Assembly (NCBI RefSeq): GCF_029945885.1
Contig: NZ_JAQSDK010000037.1
Location: 124,001 to 188,000, forward strand
Length of the DNA: 64,000 bases
Direction of reading: 5' to 3'
DNA from: Brevundimonas sp.
GTDB lineage: Bacteria; Pseudomonadota; Alphaproteobacteria; Caulobacterales; Caulobacteraceae
Positions within the stretch are counted from its first letter, which is position 1, and each line of letters opens with the position of its first letter. Both the position numbers and the translations under genes were made by a program. Of the stretch, positions 30,302 through 39,303 are shown in pieces. Under the pieces are notes generated by a model. That model was not told the origin of the DNA and did not search any database. It was given only the letters and a program-made list of their open reading frames with translations.

Positions 30302-30997
30302 ATGATCTCGTTCATGCGCATCGTTTCGCTCTTGATTTCGGCTGTCGTTTTGACCGGCTGCGCGTCGAACGGATTGGGTTCGGGCCCTTCGTCTTTCGTC
30401 GATCCGATACAGCTGCAGGCGGCACAGGCCGTCCAGGTCGACCAGAATGCCAGGATCGGGTCCGGCGATTCCCTGCGGATCTCCGTCTTCCGCGTTCCTG
30501 AATTGTCGTTCGACAGTCTGAATGTCGATGCCGCAGGGAACATTGAAATGCCCCTGATCGGCACCCTGGCGGCCGAAGGGCGGTCTGCTCCGGAACTGGC
30601 GGAAGTGATCCAGACCGGGCTGGCGGCCCGCTATCTGCAGAACCCGCGCGTCACCGTCTCGGTAATCCAGTCCGCCAGCCAGAAGATCACGGTCGACGGT
30701 GCCGTCGGCAATCCCGGTGTCTATGTGATGCAGGGCCGGACGACCCTGCTCCAGGCCATCGCCATGGCCGAGGGGGCGAACCGCTCCGCCAACCTGGGTC
30801 GGGTTGCGGTGTTCCGCACCGTCGACAACCAGAGGATGGCGGCGCTGTTCGATGTCACGGCCATCCGTCGCGGGGAAGTCGAGGATCCGATCGTTTTGGG
30901 GCAGGACGTGGTCATCGTCGACACATCCCGTTTGAGCGCCGCCTTCCAGGACTTCCTGATGGCGGCACCGGCCTTCGCCCTGTTCCGGGCGTTCTAG
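30302..30997 (+). CDS. Polysaccharide export lipoprotein (Wza-like)
   Basis: A 231-residue lipoprotein. MISFMRIVSLLISAVVLTGC gives a signal peptide with lipobox LTGC; ATG 30314 is an alternative start four codons later. After cleavage, RIGSGDSLRISVFRVPELS begins the Poly_export domain (about residues 45-130), with YLQNPRVTVSVIQ, followed by one SLBB-type repeat (QKITVDGAVGNPGVYVMQGRTTLLQAIAMAEG). The family forms the outer-membrane export channel for polysaccharide. At this length it has fewer SLBB domains than Escherichia coli Wza, as is usual in alphaproteobacteria. The Wzc-like gene follows after 208 bp. Confidence 0.85.
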   Translation: MISFMRIVSLLISAVVLTGCASNGLGSGPSSFVDPIQLQAAQAVQVDQNARIGSGDSLRISVFRVPELSFDSLNVDAAGNIEMPLIGTLAAEGRSAPELAEVIQTGLAARYLQNPRVTVSVIQSASQKITVDGAVGNPGVYVMQGRTTLLQAIAMAEGANRSANLGRVAVFRTVDNQRMAALFDVTAIRRGEVEDPIVLGQDVVIVDTSRLSAAFQDFLMAAPAFALFRAF

Positions 30998-31006
30998 CCT
31001 GGCTGT

Positions 31007-31028
31007 TCCTGAAATCCGGACTTCAGGA
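31007..31028 (+). terminator. Hairpin between export and kinase genes
   Basis: TCCTGAA (31007-31013) and TTCAGGA (31022-31028) form a perfect 7-bp stem with an 8-nt loop, 9 nt after the wza-like stop. There is no T-tract. It could act as a partial terminator or as an mRNA-end stabiliser that sets export and kinase at different levels. Confidence 0.35.
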
Positions 31029-31205
31029 TTCCTGCCCATCATACGGGAACCCGCGCCCCGGCTTCGAGTCGGGGCCAACCGGGCCAGAATGACCGGATAG
31101 CGCCAATGAATGGATTTGCCCCCGCCTCGACGACCTGCCATCAAACCGCTTCCCGGAACTGCGAACGGCCTCGATCGCTGTGCCCGGTTGCGGTAACTCT
31201 CACTG

Positions 31206-33527
31206 GTGACGACCGGATTTGCGGCTCGCATCGAACCGACTGAAATTGGGATTCACCACGTGGCCAACGGAAAGCCTTTGAAGAACAACGCATCATCTTT
31301 CGGCTGGTCGCTGTCCGATCGCGGATTCGGCCCGGTCAGTGAACCTCACAGCGCGGCGGGATCGGCGGAGACGGATTCGCTCGCCTCCGGGTTTGATCTG
31401 GCGACCTACTGGCGTCTGGCCGTCAAATGGCGATTGCTGATCCTGATTCTGACGGCGGCCTGCCTGGCCATCGGGCTGGCCGTCACCATGCTGACGCCGC
31501 CGATCTATCGGGCCTCGTCGGTCATCCAGATCGACCGTGAGACCCCCCAGGTTTTCCGGGACGGCGTCCCGACCGGCGACCGTGGCGGGTCCAGCCTGGA
31601 GTTCCTCTCGACCCAGTACGGCCTTCTGCACAGCCGCTCCCTCGCAGAACGGGTGGTCAACAGCCTCGACCTGGCCAATTCAGACACCTTCCTTGAACAG
31701 ATGGGGCAACCGGCCGCGAAATCCGCCGGTGCCGACACGCCGGACGCAGTCAACCGCCGTCGCGACCGGGCGACCCGGATCGTCATGGCCAATCTGGACG
31801 TCGCGCCGGTCTCCAACTCGCGACTGGTTCGGGTCAGCTTCAAGAGTCCCTCGCCCCAGCTGTCTGCCCAGCTGGCCAATGCCATCTCGGAGAATTTCAT
31901 CCAGGCGAACCTGGATCACAAATTCGAGTCGTCCGCCTATGTCCGCGAGTTTCTCGAAAAGCAGATCGAGGAGACCAAGCAGAAGCTGGAGGACACAGAG
32001 CGTGAACTGGTCGCCTACGCTTCCGGTCAGCAGATCATCAACATTACCGAGCCGAACAGCGACACCCAGGGGCAGTCCCTGACCACGACCAATCTGATCG
32101 CCCTGAACAATTCCCTGGTCGAGGCTCGCAGCCGGCGCGTGTCCGCCGAGGAAAAATGGCGTCAGGCCCAGTCCGCCGCCGTGATGAGCATCCCCGAAGT
32201 CGTCGACAGCGCCCCGATCCAGACCATGATCGCCGAACGGGCGCGTCTGGACGGCCAGTACCGGGAACAGCTGGAAATCTACAAGCCGGACTATCCGGCG
32301 ATGCAGCAGTTGCGGGCGCAGATCGACGGAATCGACCGCCAGATCGCCTCGCTCGGCTCGAACATCAAACAGTCGATCCGCAACCAGTTTGTGATCGCCG
32401 CGAATGAGGAGCGCTCGCTGCAGGCCCAGGTGGACGGTCTGACCGGAAACGTGCTCGACCTGCGTCAGCGCAGCATCCAGTACAACATTCTGCAACGCGA
32501 GCTGGACACCAGCCGCGAGCTCTATGACGGTCTGCTGCAGCGCTACAAGGAAGTCGGCGTCACCGGCGGCGTCACGACCAACAACATCGCCATTATCGAC
32601 CGCGCCCAGGCTCCCGGCCGGCCGTCCAGCCCCAACCTGCTGATCAACCTCGCGATCGCCCTGTTCGTCGGCCTCGGCCTGGGGGCGCTCTCGGCCTTCA
32701 TCCTGGAAGCCCTGGATGAATCCCTGGCCACGCCGGAAGACGTCGAGACCAAGGTCGGCGTCCCGGTCCTGGGCGTGATTCCAAAACTCGGCGACGGCAT
32801 CAATCCGATTGTGGCTCTGGACGATATCCGATCCGGCTTCTCCGAGGCCTATTATGCCCTGAGAACAGCCCTGCAGTTTTCAACCCCGCAGGGCGCGCCG
32901 GCCAGCATCCTGATCACCAGCTCCCGCCCCGGCGAGGGCAAGTCCACCACGGCCTTCGCCGTGGCGCATAACCTGGCCCGGGTCGGGCGCAGGGTCCTGC
33001 TCGTGGACGGCGATCTGCGACGCCCGTCCCTGCACCGGGTCGTCGGCGGTACCAACAACGTCGGGGTCAGCAATTTCCTTTCCGGCTCTGATGGTCTGGC
33101 GGACAAGGTGCAGCCCACCTCCCATCCCAACCTCGCGTTCATCGCCTGTGGCCCGATTCCGCCGAACCCGGCCGAACTCTGGGGCGGGGACCGGGCAACC
33201 GCCTTTGTCCAGGAAGCCCTGACCCAGTTTGACCATGTCATCATCGACGGGCCGCCCGTGCTGGGCTTCGCCGACGCGCCGATCCTCGCGGCCCAGGTGA
33301 CCGGCTTCCTGTTTGTCGCCGAATCCCGCGGGGCGCGCCGCAGCCAGGTTCGGGGCGCGCTGCGGCGACTGGCCAGCGGCCACGCCCGTCTGCTGGGCGT
33401 CGTCCTGACCAAGTTCAACGCCCGCGCCGCGACAAGCTACGGCGGTTATGACTACGCCTACGACTATGATTACGCAGCAGATTCCACGGCCCGTCCCGGC
33501 GACAAGGGCCGGCGAGCCCCCCGTTGA
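31206..33527 (+). CDS. Polysaccharide co-polymerase and tyrosine autokinase (Wzc-like BY-kinase)
   Basis: A 773-residue inner-membrane protein. A Wzz domain has transmembrane helix 1 near residues 75-97 (LILILTAACLAIGLAVTML), a long periplasmic coiled coil (~220-430) and helix 2 near 480-503. The cytosolic kinase domain has Walker A TSSRPGEGKST (~571-582), Walker A' VLLVDGDLRRP (~597-607) and Walker B VIIDGPPVLG (~678). The C-terminus ends in a compact tyrosine cluster, SYGGYDYAYDYDY, the autophosphorylation tail that controls octamer assembly in BY-kinases. The start is GTG 31206; a GTG at 31260 is possible. It overlaps the next gene (TTGA) and controls chain length and export with the Wza-like protein. 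Confidence 0.9.
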   Translation: MTTGFAARIEPTEIGIHHVANGKPLKNNASSFGWSLSDRGFGPVSEPHSAAGSAETDSLASGFDLATYWRLAVKWRLLILILTAACLAIGLAVTMLTPPIYRASSVIQIDRETPQVFRDGVPTGDRGGSSLEFLSTQYGLLHSRSLAERVVNSLDLANSDTFLEQMGQPAAKSAGADTPDAVNRRRDRATRIVMANLDVAPVSNSRLVRVSFKSPSPQLSAQLANAISENFIQANLDHKFESSAYVREFLEKQIEETKQKLEDTERELVAYASGQQIINITEPNSDTQGQSLTTTNLIALNNSLVEARSRRVSAEEKWRQAQSAAVMSIPEVVDSAPIQTMIAERARLDGQYREQLEIYKPDYPAMQQLRAQIDGIDRQIASLGSNIKQSIRNQFVIAANEERSLQAQVDGLTGNVLDLRQRSIQYNILQRELDTSRELYDGLLQRYKEVGVTGGVTTNNIAIIDRAQAPGRPSSPNLLINLAIALFVGLGLGALSAFILEALDESLATPEDVETKVGVPVLGVIPKLGDGINPIVALDDIRSGFSEAYYALRTALQFSTPQGAPASILITSSRPGEGKSTTAFAVAHNLARVGRRVLLVDGDLRRPSLHRVVGGTNNVGVSNFLSGSDGLADKVQPTSHPNLAFIACGPIPPNPAELWGGDRATAFVQEALTQFDHVIIDGPPVLGFADAPILAAQVTGFLFVAESRGARRSQVRGALRRLASGHARLLGVVLTKFNARAATSYGGYDYAYDYDYAADSTARPGDKGRRAPR

Positions 33528-34756
33528 GTCTGGCCGGCACAGTGCCCACCGCCCGCCCCGGCGGACGGGTCGGGCGCTATCTGCCGGTCCTCGTCGGGGC
33601 CCTGGCGGTCTGGCTGGGCTGGCAGATGGTCGTGCAGCTTCTCGTCGACCGGGCACCGGCGGAGATCGCCCTGCGCATAGCGCCGACCTCCCCGACCGCC
33701 CTCGCCCGGGCGGCGGAGGCCGAGCTGGCCGCCGGCCGCCTCGACAATGCGGCCTCCCTGGCCAGTAGCGGTCTGCGAAGCGACCCGTTCAATTTTCAGT
33801 CCCTGAAGGTGGCCGGCCTGACCCGGGACAAGGCCGGCGACACGGCGGGAGCCGACGCCCTGCTGACCCTGGCCGGAAACTGGAGCCTCCGCGACAGTGA
33901 GGTCCACGCCTGGCTGGTCAACCAGAGACTGAAGCGGGCCGACTATGCGTCGGCCTTTGCCCACGCCGGGACGCTGTTGCGCCGCCGGGTCGAATACACG
34001 GATCCGATCTTCGAGCTGTTTGAAACCGCCTATGTGGAGGATGCGCGCGCGCGCGCGCCCCTGCTGAAGAGGCTGGAAGCCCGCCCGCCCTGGCGGGGGC
34101 GGTTCCTGCAGACCCTGGCCCAGTCGGATCGCGGCAGCACTGTGATGCTCTCGATCGCGGCCTCGCTGAAGACGTCGGCCGCGTCACTGAGCGATGAGGA
34201 ACTGGGGGTCCAGTACCGTACGGCCCTGGCCCGGCAGAAGCTTGCATTGATCCACCAGCTTCGAACCCTCGTGAACCGCCCGGCCCTGTCCGAGCCGGTC
34301 TTCGACGGCCACTTTACCGGGCGGAGCGGAATCACGCCTTTCGTCTGGACCTTCACCCAGGACAAGGGCCAGCGGATCAGCCTGTCGGCCGCAGACACCG
34401 ATCGACCCTCCGCGCTGCGCGTTGAGTACGAAGGGTTCGGACCGGTCACCTTTGCCAGCCAGATGCTGACGCTTGATCCCGGTGCCTACACCCTTGCCGT
34501 CGACTATCGCCTCGAACCGGGGACCTCCACCTCCCGCGCCACATGGCAGGTTCGCTGTCTCGAGAGCGGCGAGCTGGTCACCAACCGCCCGGTCGCCGAT
34601 TCGCCGGGCCAGACGCCGGGCCGTGTCGAGAGTCATTTCGTCGTTCCGGCAACGGGCTGCGCGGTCCAGTGGATCCGGCTGGTCACGACGCCCGGGGATC
34701 GCAGAATCGCCCTGTCAGCCTCGTTCCACGGGGTGGTAATCACTCCGGATTCCTGA
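33524..34756 (+). CDS. Membrane-anchored TPR protein with C-terminal beta-rich domain, function unknown
   Basis: A 410-residue protein starting at a TTG that overlaps the kinase stop (TTGA), so the two are coupled. A single membrane helix (about 19-42, YLPVLVGALAVWLGWQMVVQ) is followed by helical repeats (ALARAAEAELAAGRLDNAASLA; LKVAGLTRDKAGDTAGADALL) resembling tetratricopeptide repeats up to ~220. The C-terminal ~150 residues look like a carbohydrate-binding jelly-roll (FDGHFTGRSGITPFVWTF; DPGAYTLAVDYRLEPGT; Cys pair RCLES...TGCAVQW). No enzyme motif is present. Position between kinase and polymerase suggests a periplasmic assembly or scaffold role in polymerisation or export (inference). 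Confidence 0.75.
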   Translation: MSLAGTVPTARPGGRVGRYLPVLVGALAVWLGWQMVVQLLVDRAPAEIALRIAPTSPTALARAAEAELAAGRLDNAASLASSGLRSDPFNFQSLKVAGLTRDKAGDTAGADALLTLAGNWSLRDSEVHAWLVNQRLKRADYASAFAHAGTLLRRRVEYTDPIFELFETAYVEDARARAPLLKRLEARPPWRGRFLQTLAQSDRGSTVMLSIAASLKTSAASLSDEELGVQYRTALARQKLALIHQLRTLVNRPALSEPVFDGHFTGRSGITPFVWTFTQDKGQRISLSAADTDRPSALRVEYEGFGPVTFASQMLTLDPGAYTLAVDYRLEPGTSTSRATWQVRCLESGELVTNRPVADSPGQTPGRVESHFVVPATGCAVQWIRLVTTPGDRRIALSASFHGVVITPDS

Positions 34757-34813
34757 TCTGGTGGTGTTGGGGGATTGATGCAATCTCTGCGATTGTCGCG
34801 GCCCGAAACCGAC

Positions 34814-34842
34814 TTGCCTCCGCAACCTCTCTGGGCTACGAT
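34814..34842 (+). promoter_or_regulatory. Promoter of the small secreted protein gene
   Basis: TTGCCTC (34814-34820), 14 bp, then GCTACGAT (34835-34842): this fits the Caulobacter housekeeping pattern TTGACGS-N10-14-GCTANAWC with three to four mismatches. Transcription would begin near 34849, giving a ~45-nt leader. Confidence 0.45.
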
Positions 34843-34893
34843 CATTTCAGTTATACGGCTTTTCTGAAGCTGCCACTCGATAAGGGGATTTTC

Positions 34894-35124
34894 ATGCGTA
34901 AAACTATCGCCGCAGTTTCACTCGGCCTGATGCTGGTCGCCGGCCAGGCGGCCGCTGCCAACTCCAACACTGCCGCTGCCCGCGTGGGCGACCGGGTCGG
35001 TGCCCAAGCCGGTGAATCCAGCGAATTCGTTGGCATCCCGCTTCCGGTTCTGCTCATCGGTACGGCTGTGATCATCGGTGTGATTTCGGTCGCCTCGAAC
35101 GACGATTCGTCGGTTAGCCCGTAG
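34894..35124 (+). CDS. Small secreted membrane protein, unknown function
   Basis: A 76-residue protein. MRKTIAAVSLGLMLVAGQAAAA is a clear signal peptide. A short polar stretch (GDRVGAQAGESSEF) precedes one hydrophobic segment (VGIPLPVLLIGTAVIIGVISVA) and an acidic/serine tail (SNDDSSVSP). AAGGGG lies 7 nt before ATG 34894, which decides the start although the frame is open upstream to 34543. Small proteins of this general shape occur near exopolysaccharide genes in other alphaproteobacteria (my recollection, unchecked); no function is known. It has its own promoter candidate and a strong terminator, so it is probably expressed independently of its neighbours. Confidence 0.75.
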   Translation: MRKTIAAVSLGLMLVAGQAAAANSNTAAARVGDRVGAQAGESSEFVGIPLPVLLIGTAVIIGVISVASNDDSSVSP

Positions 35125-35153
35125 GATTTGGGACCGAACGACGTAGCCATTTA

Positions 35154-36610
35154 GTGGTCGCCGTTCGTTTTCGAGATTTTGTACGACATTGGAACACCAC
35201 AGCCTTCGCTGTGGTGTTCTTTGTCGTGGCGGCCTTCCTGTTCGGTGGGGCCAGCCAGCTGAACCAGTTGCGGCTCATGGTCGTGGAACTGGCCGCCCTG
35301 CCGGTTCTGGTTCTTGCCGCCGGCCACTACACCGACAGCGCGATATTCAAACGGCACGGCTTCCTGCTGGGACTACTGGCCGCAACCCTTGCCCTGCCGC
35401 TGATCCAGAGCGCGCCCCTGCCCCCCGGCCTGTGGTCGGGCCTGCCGGGTCGCGAGCCCATGGTGCAGGCCCTGACGGTGTCCGGTACGCCCCAGGGCTG
35501 GACCGCCCTGTCGATGACGCCGGAACTCACCTGGCGCGCCTTCCTTGCCCTCATTCCGCCGACGGCCATCCTGCTGTTCACCCTCGGCGCTGACGGCCGC
35601 CGACGCGACGGGCTTGTGACCCTGCTTGTCCTCGGTGCCCTCGCCAGCCTCGGCCTGGGGTTCGTCCAGATGATCGAGGGGTCCGGCCGCCTGTATCTGT
35701 GGTCCCACGAAGGCATGCGAACCATGGCCGGCTTCTTCTCCAACCGGAACCATCTCGCCACCCTGTGCCTGGTCGCCCTGCCGTTCGCGGCGACCCTGAT
35801 CACCACAGCCGTACGGCGGGGTGAGCCGTTTCAGCGCCCGCGCTTCTGGCTTGGCGTCGTCTTTGTCCCGCTTGGCCTGATCGGCCTGGCCGCGATCCAG
35901 TCCCGAGCCGGCATCGCCCTGGCCCTGCCGGTTCTGGCGGCGACGCTGCTGGGGGCCTGGATTGCGGACGGTCGCCGTCGACCGAACCGGACGGTGACCA
36001 TTTTGGCGGCGGTCATCGGCCTGCTGGTCGTCGTCATCGCCGTGATCGCGGCCCCGCCCATCATCGCCCGCTTTTCCGAAGCGGGATCCTATGACGCCCG
36101 CCTCCTGGCCTGGGGAGTCGTCAGCGAGGCGGCCCGGACCTATCTTCCTCTCGGCAGCGGAATCGGGTCCTTCGATGCGATCTATCGCTCGGTCGAGCCG
36201 CTCGCGACCCTCGACCCGCTGTATTTCAACCACGCCCACAACGAATTCCTCGAGATGTGGCTGGAGACGGGCTGGCCGGGGGCCGCTCTCCTGATCGCCT
36301 TCCTGGTCTGGTTCGGGCGGCGCAGCGTTCAGGCCTGGCGGGCCCCGGCCAATGATTCGCGCGATCTTCAGCGCGCCGCGTCCATCGCCGTGCTCGCCAT
36401 GGTGCTGCATTCCGGCGTCGACTATCCGCTGCGGACCGAGACCATGGCGGTTCTGTTTGCCCTGTGTTGCGCGCTGCTCGAATTTGCCGGCCAGAATGTC
36501 GCCGCCGACGAGAACCCGGGCCGCAAACGTCGTCGGATTCGCGTCCGGACCGGTCGAACCCGCAGGCCGGTTTCCCTGGAAGATCGTCCGCGCCCGGCAC
36601 GCCTCGGGAC

Positions 36611-36614
<4 letters not shown>
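35154..36614 (+). CDS. O-antigen ligase/polymerase family membrane protein (Wzy_C domain)
   Basis: A polytopic protein of up to 486 residues. The GFFSNRNHLATLCLVALPF loop and the periplasmic LPLGSGIGSFDAIYRSVEP...YFNHAHNEFLEMWLETGWPGAALLIAF block are the signature of the Wzy_C/O-antigen ligase family; the NHAHNxFLE histidine is conserved. It would polymerise repeat units or ligate them to a carrier. The C-terminal tail is basic and arginine-rich. The start is uncertain: GTG 35154 has no good ribosome site, and a strong terminator hairpin occupies codons 13-22; GTG 35211, 35214 or 35226 or ATG 35277 are alternatives. A second polymerase besides the EpsG-like one is unusual. Confidence 0.85.
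35192..35222 (+). terminator. Strong intrinsic terminator after the small secreted protein gene, overlapping the polymerase 5' end
   Basis: GAACACCACAGC (35192-35203) and GCTGTGGTGTTC (35208-35219) form a perfect 12-bp stem with a CTTC loop, followed by TTT. It sits 67 nt after the small gene's stop. The plus strand of the hairpin is in frame with the polymerase N-terminus, so it either lies within that coding sequence or just ahead of a later start. Confidence 0.7.
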
Positions 36615-37684
<1,070 letters not shown>

Positions 37685-37687
37685 GCC

Positions 37688-38713
37688 CTACTCCACCAGG
37701 CCCCAGCGCATCGGCGTGCCGCGGGCGGCGTCGCGCGTGACCTTGCGGCCCAGCAGCTCGGCATAGTGGCGCGGGTGCAGGCCGTCGCCGGGCCGGACCG
37801 AGCGCAGGCTCCGGGCGGTCAGCACGTCTCCGGCCTTCACATCCTCGGCGATGAACAGCGAGCGGCCGAAGCGGCGATTGATCGCCGCCTGACCGGTCGG
37901 GCCGAACTGCATCGTGCCGAGGGCGGATTCGGCCACCCGCAGATGGCGCACCAGGGTCGCGAACTCGTCCGGGGTCAGGGAGAAGCTGGCGTCAGGGCCG
38001 CCGATGGCCCGGTCGAGAATGAAATGCTTCTCGACCACCCGCGCGCCCAGGGCCACGGCGGCGATGGCCACGACATCGCCCGTGGTGTGGTCCGACAGGC
38101 CGACGCGAACCCCGAAGGTCTCGGCCAGCTTCGGCAGGGTCACCAGATTGGCGTCGGCCGGATCGGCCGGATAGGCCGAGGTGCAGGTCAGCAGGGTGAT
38201 GTCGTCATTGCCGACCCGGCGACAGGCGGCCACCGCCTCCTCGATCTCGGCCAGGCCGGCGATGCCGGTCGAGATGATCATCGGCCGACCCCGGGCCGCC
38301 GCATATTCGATCAGCGGGATGTCGACGATCTCGAACGAGGCGATCTTGTAGATCGGCACATCCATGGCCGCGAGGAAGTCGACAGCGGTGAAGTCGAACG
38401 GCGAGGAGAAGAAGACCAGGCCGTTGCGTTCGGCCTCGGCCTGGATCGGCGCATGCCATTCCCACGGCAGATACGCCTCACGATACAGGGCGTGCAGGGT
38501 GGTGCCGTCCCACAGGGTGCCGTCCCGGATCTGGAAACAGTCGCTGTCGCAGTCGAGGGTGATGGTGTCGGCGGTATAGGTCTGGACCTTGATCGCATCG
38601 GCCCCGGCCGCCGCCGCCGCCCGCACCGTCGCGAGGCAGGTGTCCAGCGAACCGCCGTGATTGGCCGACAGTTCGGCGACGATGAAGACCCGGTCGGGAA
38701 AGGTGAAGCTCAT
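37688..38713 (-). CDS. pseI: Pseudaminic acid synthase (PseI/NeuB family)
   Basis: A 341-residue enzyme. The NeuB domain runs from FIVAELSANHGGSLD to about residue 250, with AIKVQTYTADTITLD, SSPFDFTAVDFL, YKIASFEIVDIPLI and VEKHFILDRAIGGPD; the SAF (antifreeze-like) domain follows (SLFIAEDVKAGDVLTARSLRSVRPG). It condenses phosphoenolpyruvate with 6-deoxy-AltdiNAc to form pseudaminic acid. The DADA/ASF wording typical of PseI rather than sialic or legionaminic synthases, plus the gene context, supports the assignment. ATG 38713 overlaps the PseH stop (ATGA). Confidence 0.9.
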   Translation of the reverse strand: MSFTFPDRVFIVAELSANHGGSLDTCLATVRAAAAAGADAIKVQTYTADTITLDCDSDCFQIRDGTLWDGTTLHALYREAYLPWEWHAPIQAEAERNGLVFFSSPFDFTAVDFLAAMDVPIYKIASFEIVDIPLIEYAAARGRPMIISTGIAGLAEIEEAVAACRRVGNDDITLLTCTSAYPADPADANLVTLPKLAETFGVRVGLSDHTTGDVVAIAAVALGARVVEKHFILDRAIGGPDASFSLTPDEFATLVRHLRVAESALGTMQFGPTGQAAINRRFGRSLFIAEDVKAGDVLTARSLRSVRPGDGLHPRHYAELLGRKVTRDAARGTPMRWGLVE

Positions 38714-39303
38714 GCGGGCGGGCCTTCGAATACGGTGGCCATCAGGGCCGGGCGGTCCTCGGCCCAGCTGTCGGCGAACCGGGCCAGCAGGACCACGTCC
38801 TGCAACTGATCGTCCTTCAGCGCGTGTCGCACAAGACGGCCCTCCTCGACGAAGCCGAAGCGTTTGTGCAGGCGGACGACGGCCGCGTTGAAGGCGAAGA
38901 CCTCGCAGCACAGCTTGCCGATGCCGAGATCACCGAACACCTGGTCGAGCGCCAGCAGTTCCATCGCCGCGCCCGAGCCGCGCGGCGCGTCGGCCTCGCC
39001 CAGGTAGAAGGCCCAGCTGCAGCGGTCATTGCGCCGGTCGATCCCGGTGAAGGAGACAAAGCCCATGGGCCGTCCCTGGTATTCATAGATCCGGTAGGCG
39101 GCCGCCGGGTTCGACAGGCTGCCGGCGAACCAGCGGGCGTGTTCGTCGGCCGCGATCAGATGGTCGCTGTACATGTTGGCGCGCACCCGGTCCTGGTTGC
39201 GCCAGGCCAGGGTGCGGGCTTCGTCCTCCGGTCCAAGGGGACGCAGGCGACAATCCTCGAAACGCAGTCCCGAGGACCGGGGTGTGCGTGGGGTTTCGGT
39301 CAT
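38710..39303 (-). CDS. pseH: GNAT acetyltransferase, PseH/FlmH type
   Basis: A 197-residue protein. The core LRPLGPEDEARTLAWRNQD...RANMY and HARWFAGSL block, then CSWAFYLGEADAPRGSGAAMELLALDQVF with the acetyl-CoA loop RGSGAA, matches PseH/RimJ-like acetyltransferases that N-acetylate the 4-amino group of the altrosamine intermediate. ATG 39303 overlaps the PseG stop by 4 nt and its own stop overlaps the PseI start, placing it inside the translationally coupled pse block. Confidence 0.85.
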   Translation of the reverse strand: MTETPRTPRSSGLRFEDCRLRPLGPEDEARTLAWRNQDRVRANMYSDHLIAADEHARWFAGSLSNPAAAYRIYEYQGRPMGFVSFTGIDRRNDRCSWAFYLGEADAPRGSGAAMELLALDQVFGDLGIGKLCCEVFAFNAAVVRLHKRFGFVEEGRLVRHALKDDQLQDVVLLARFADSWAEDRPALMATVFEGPPA

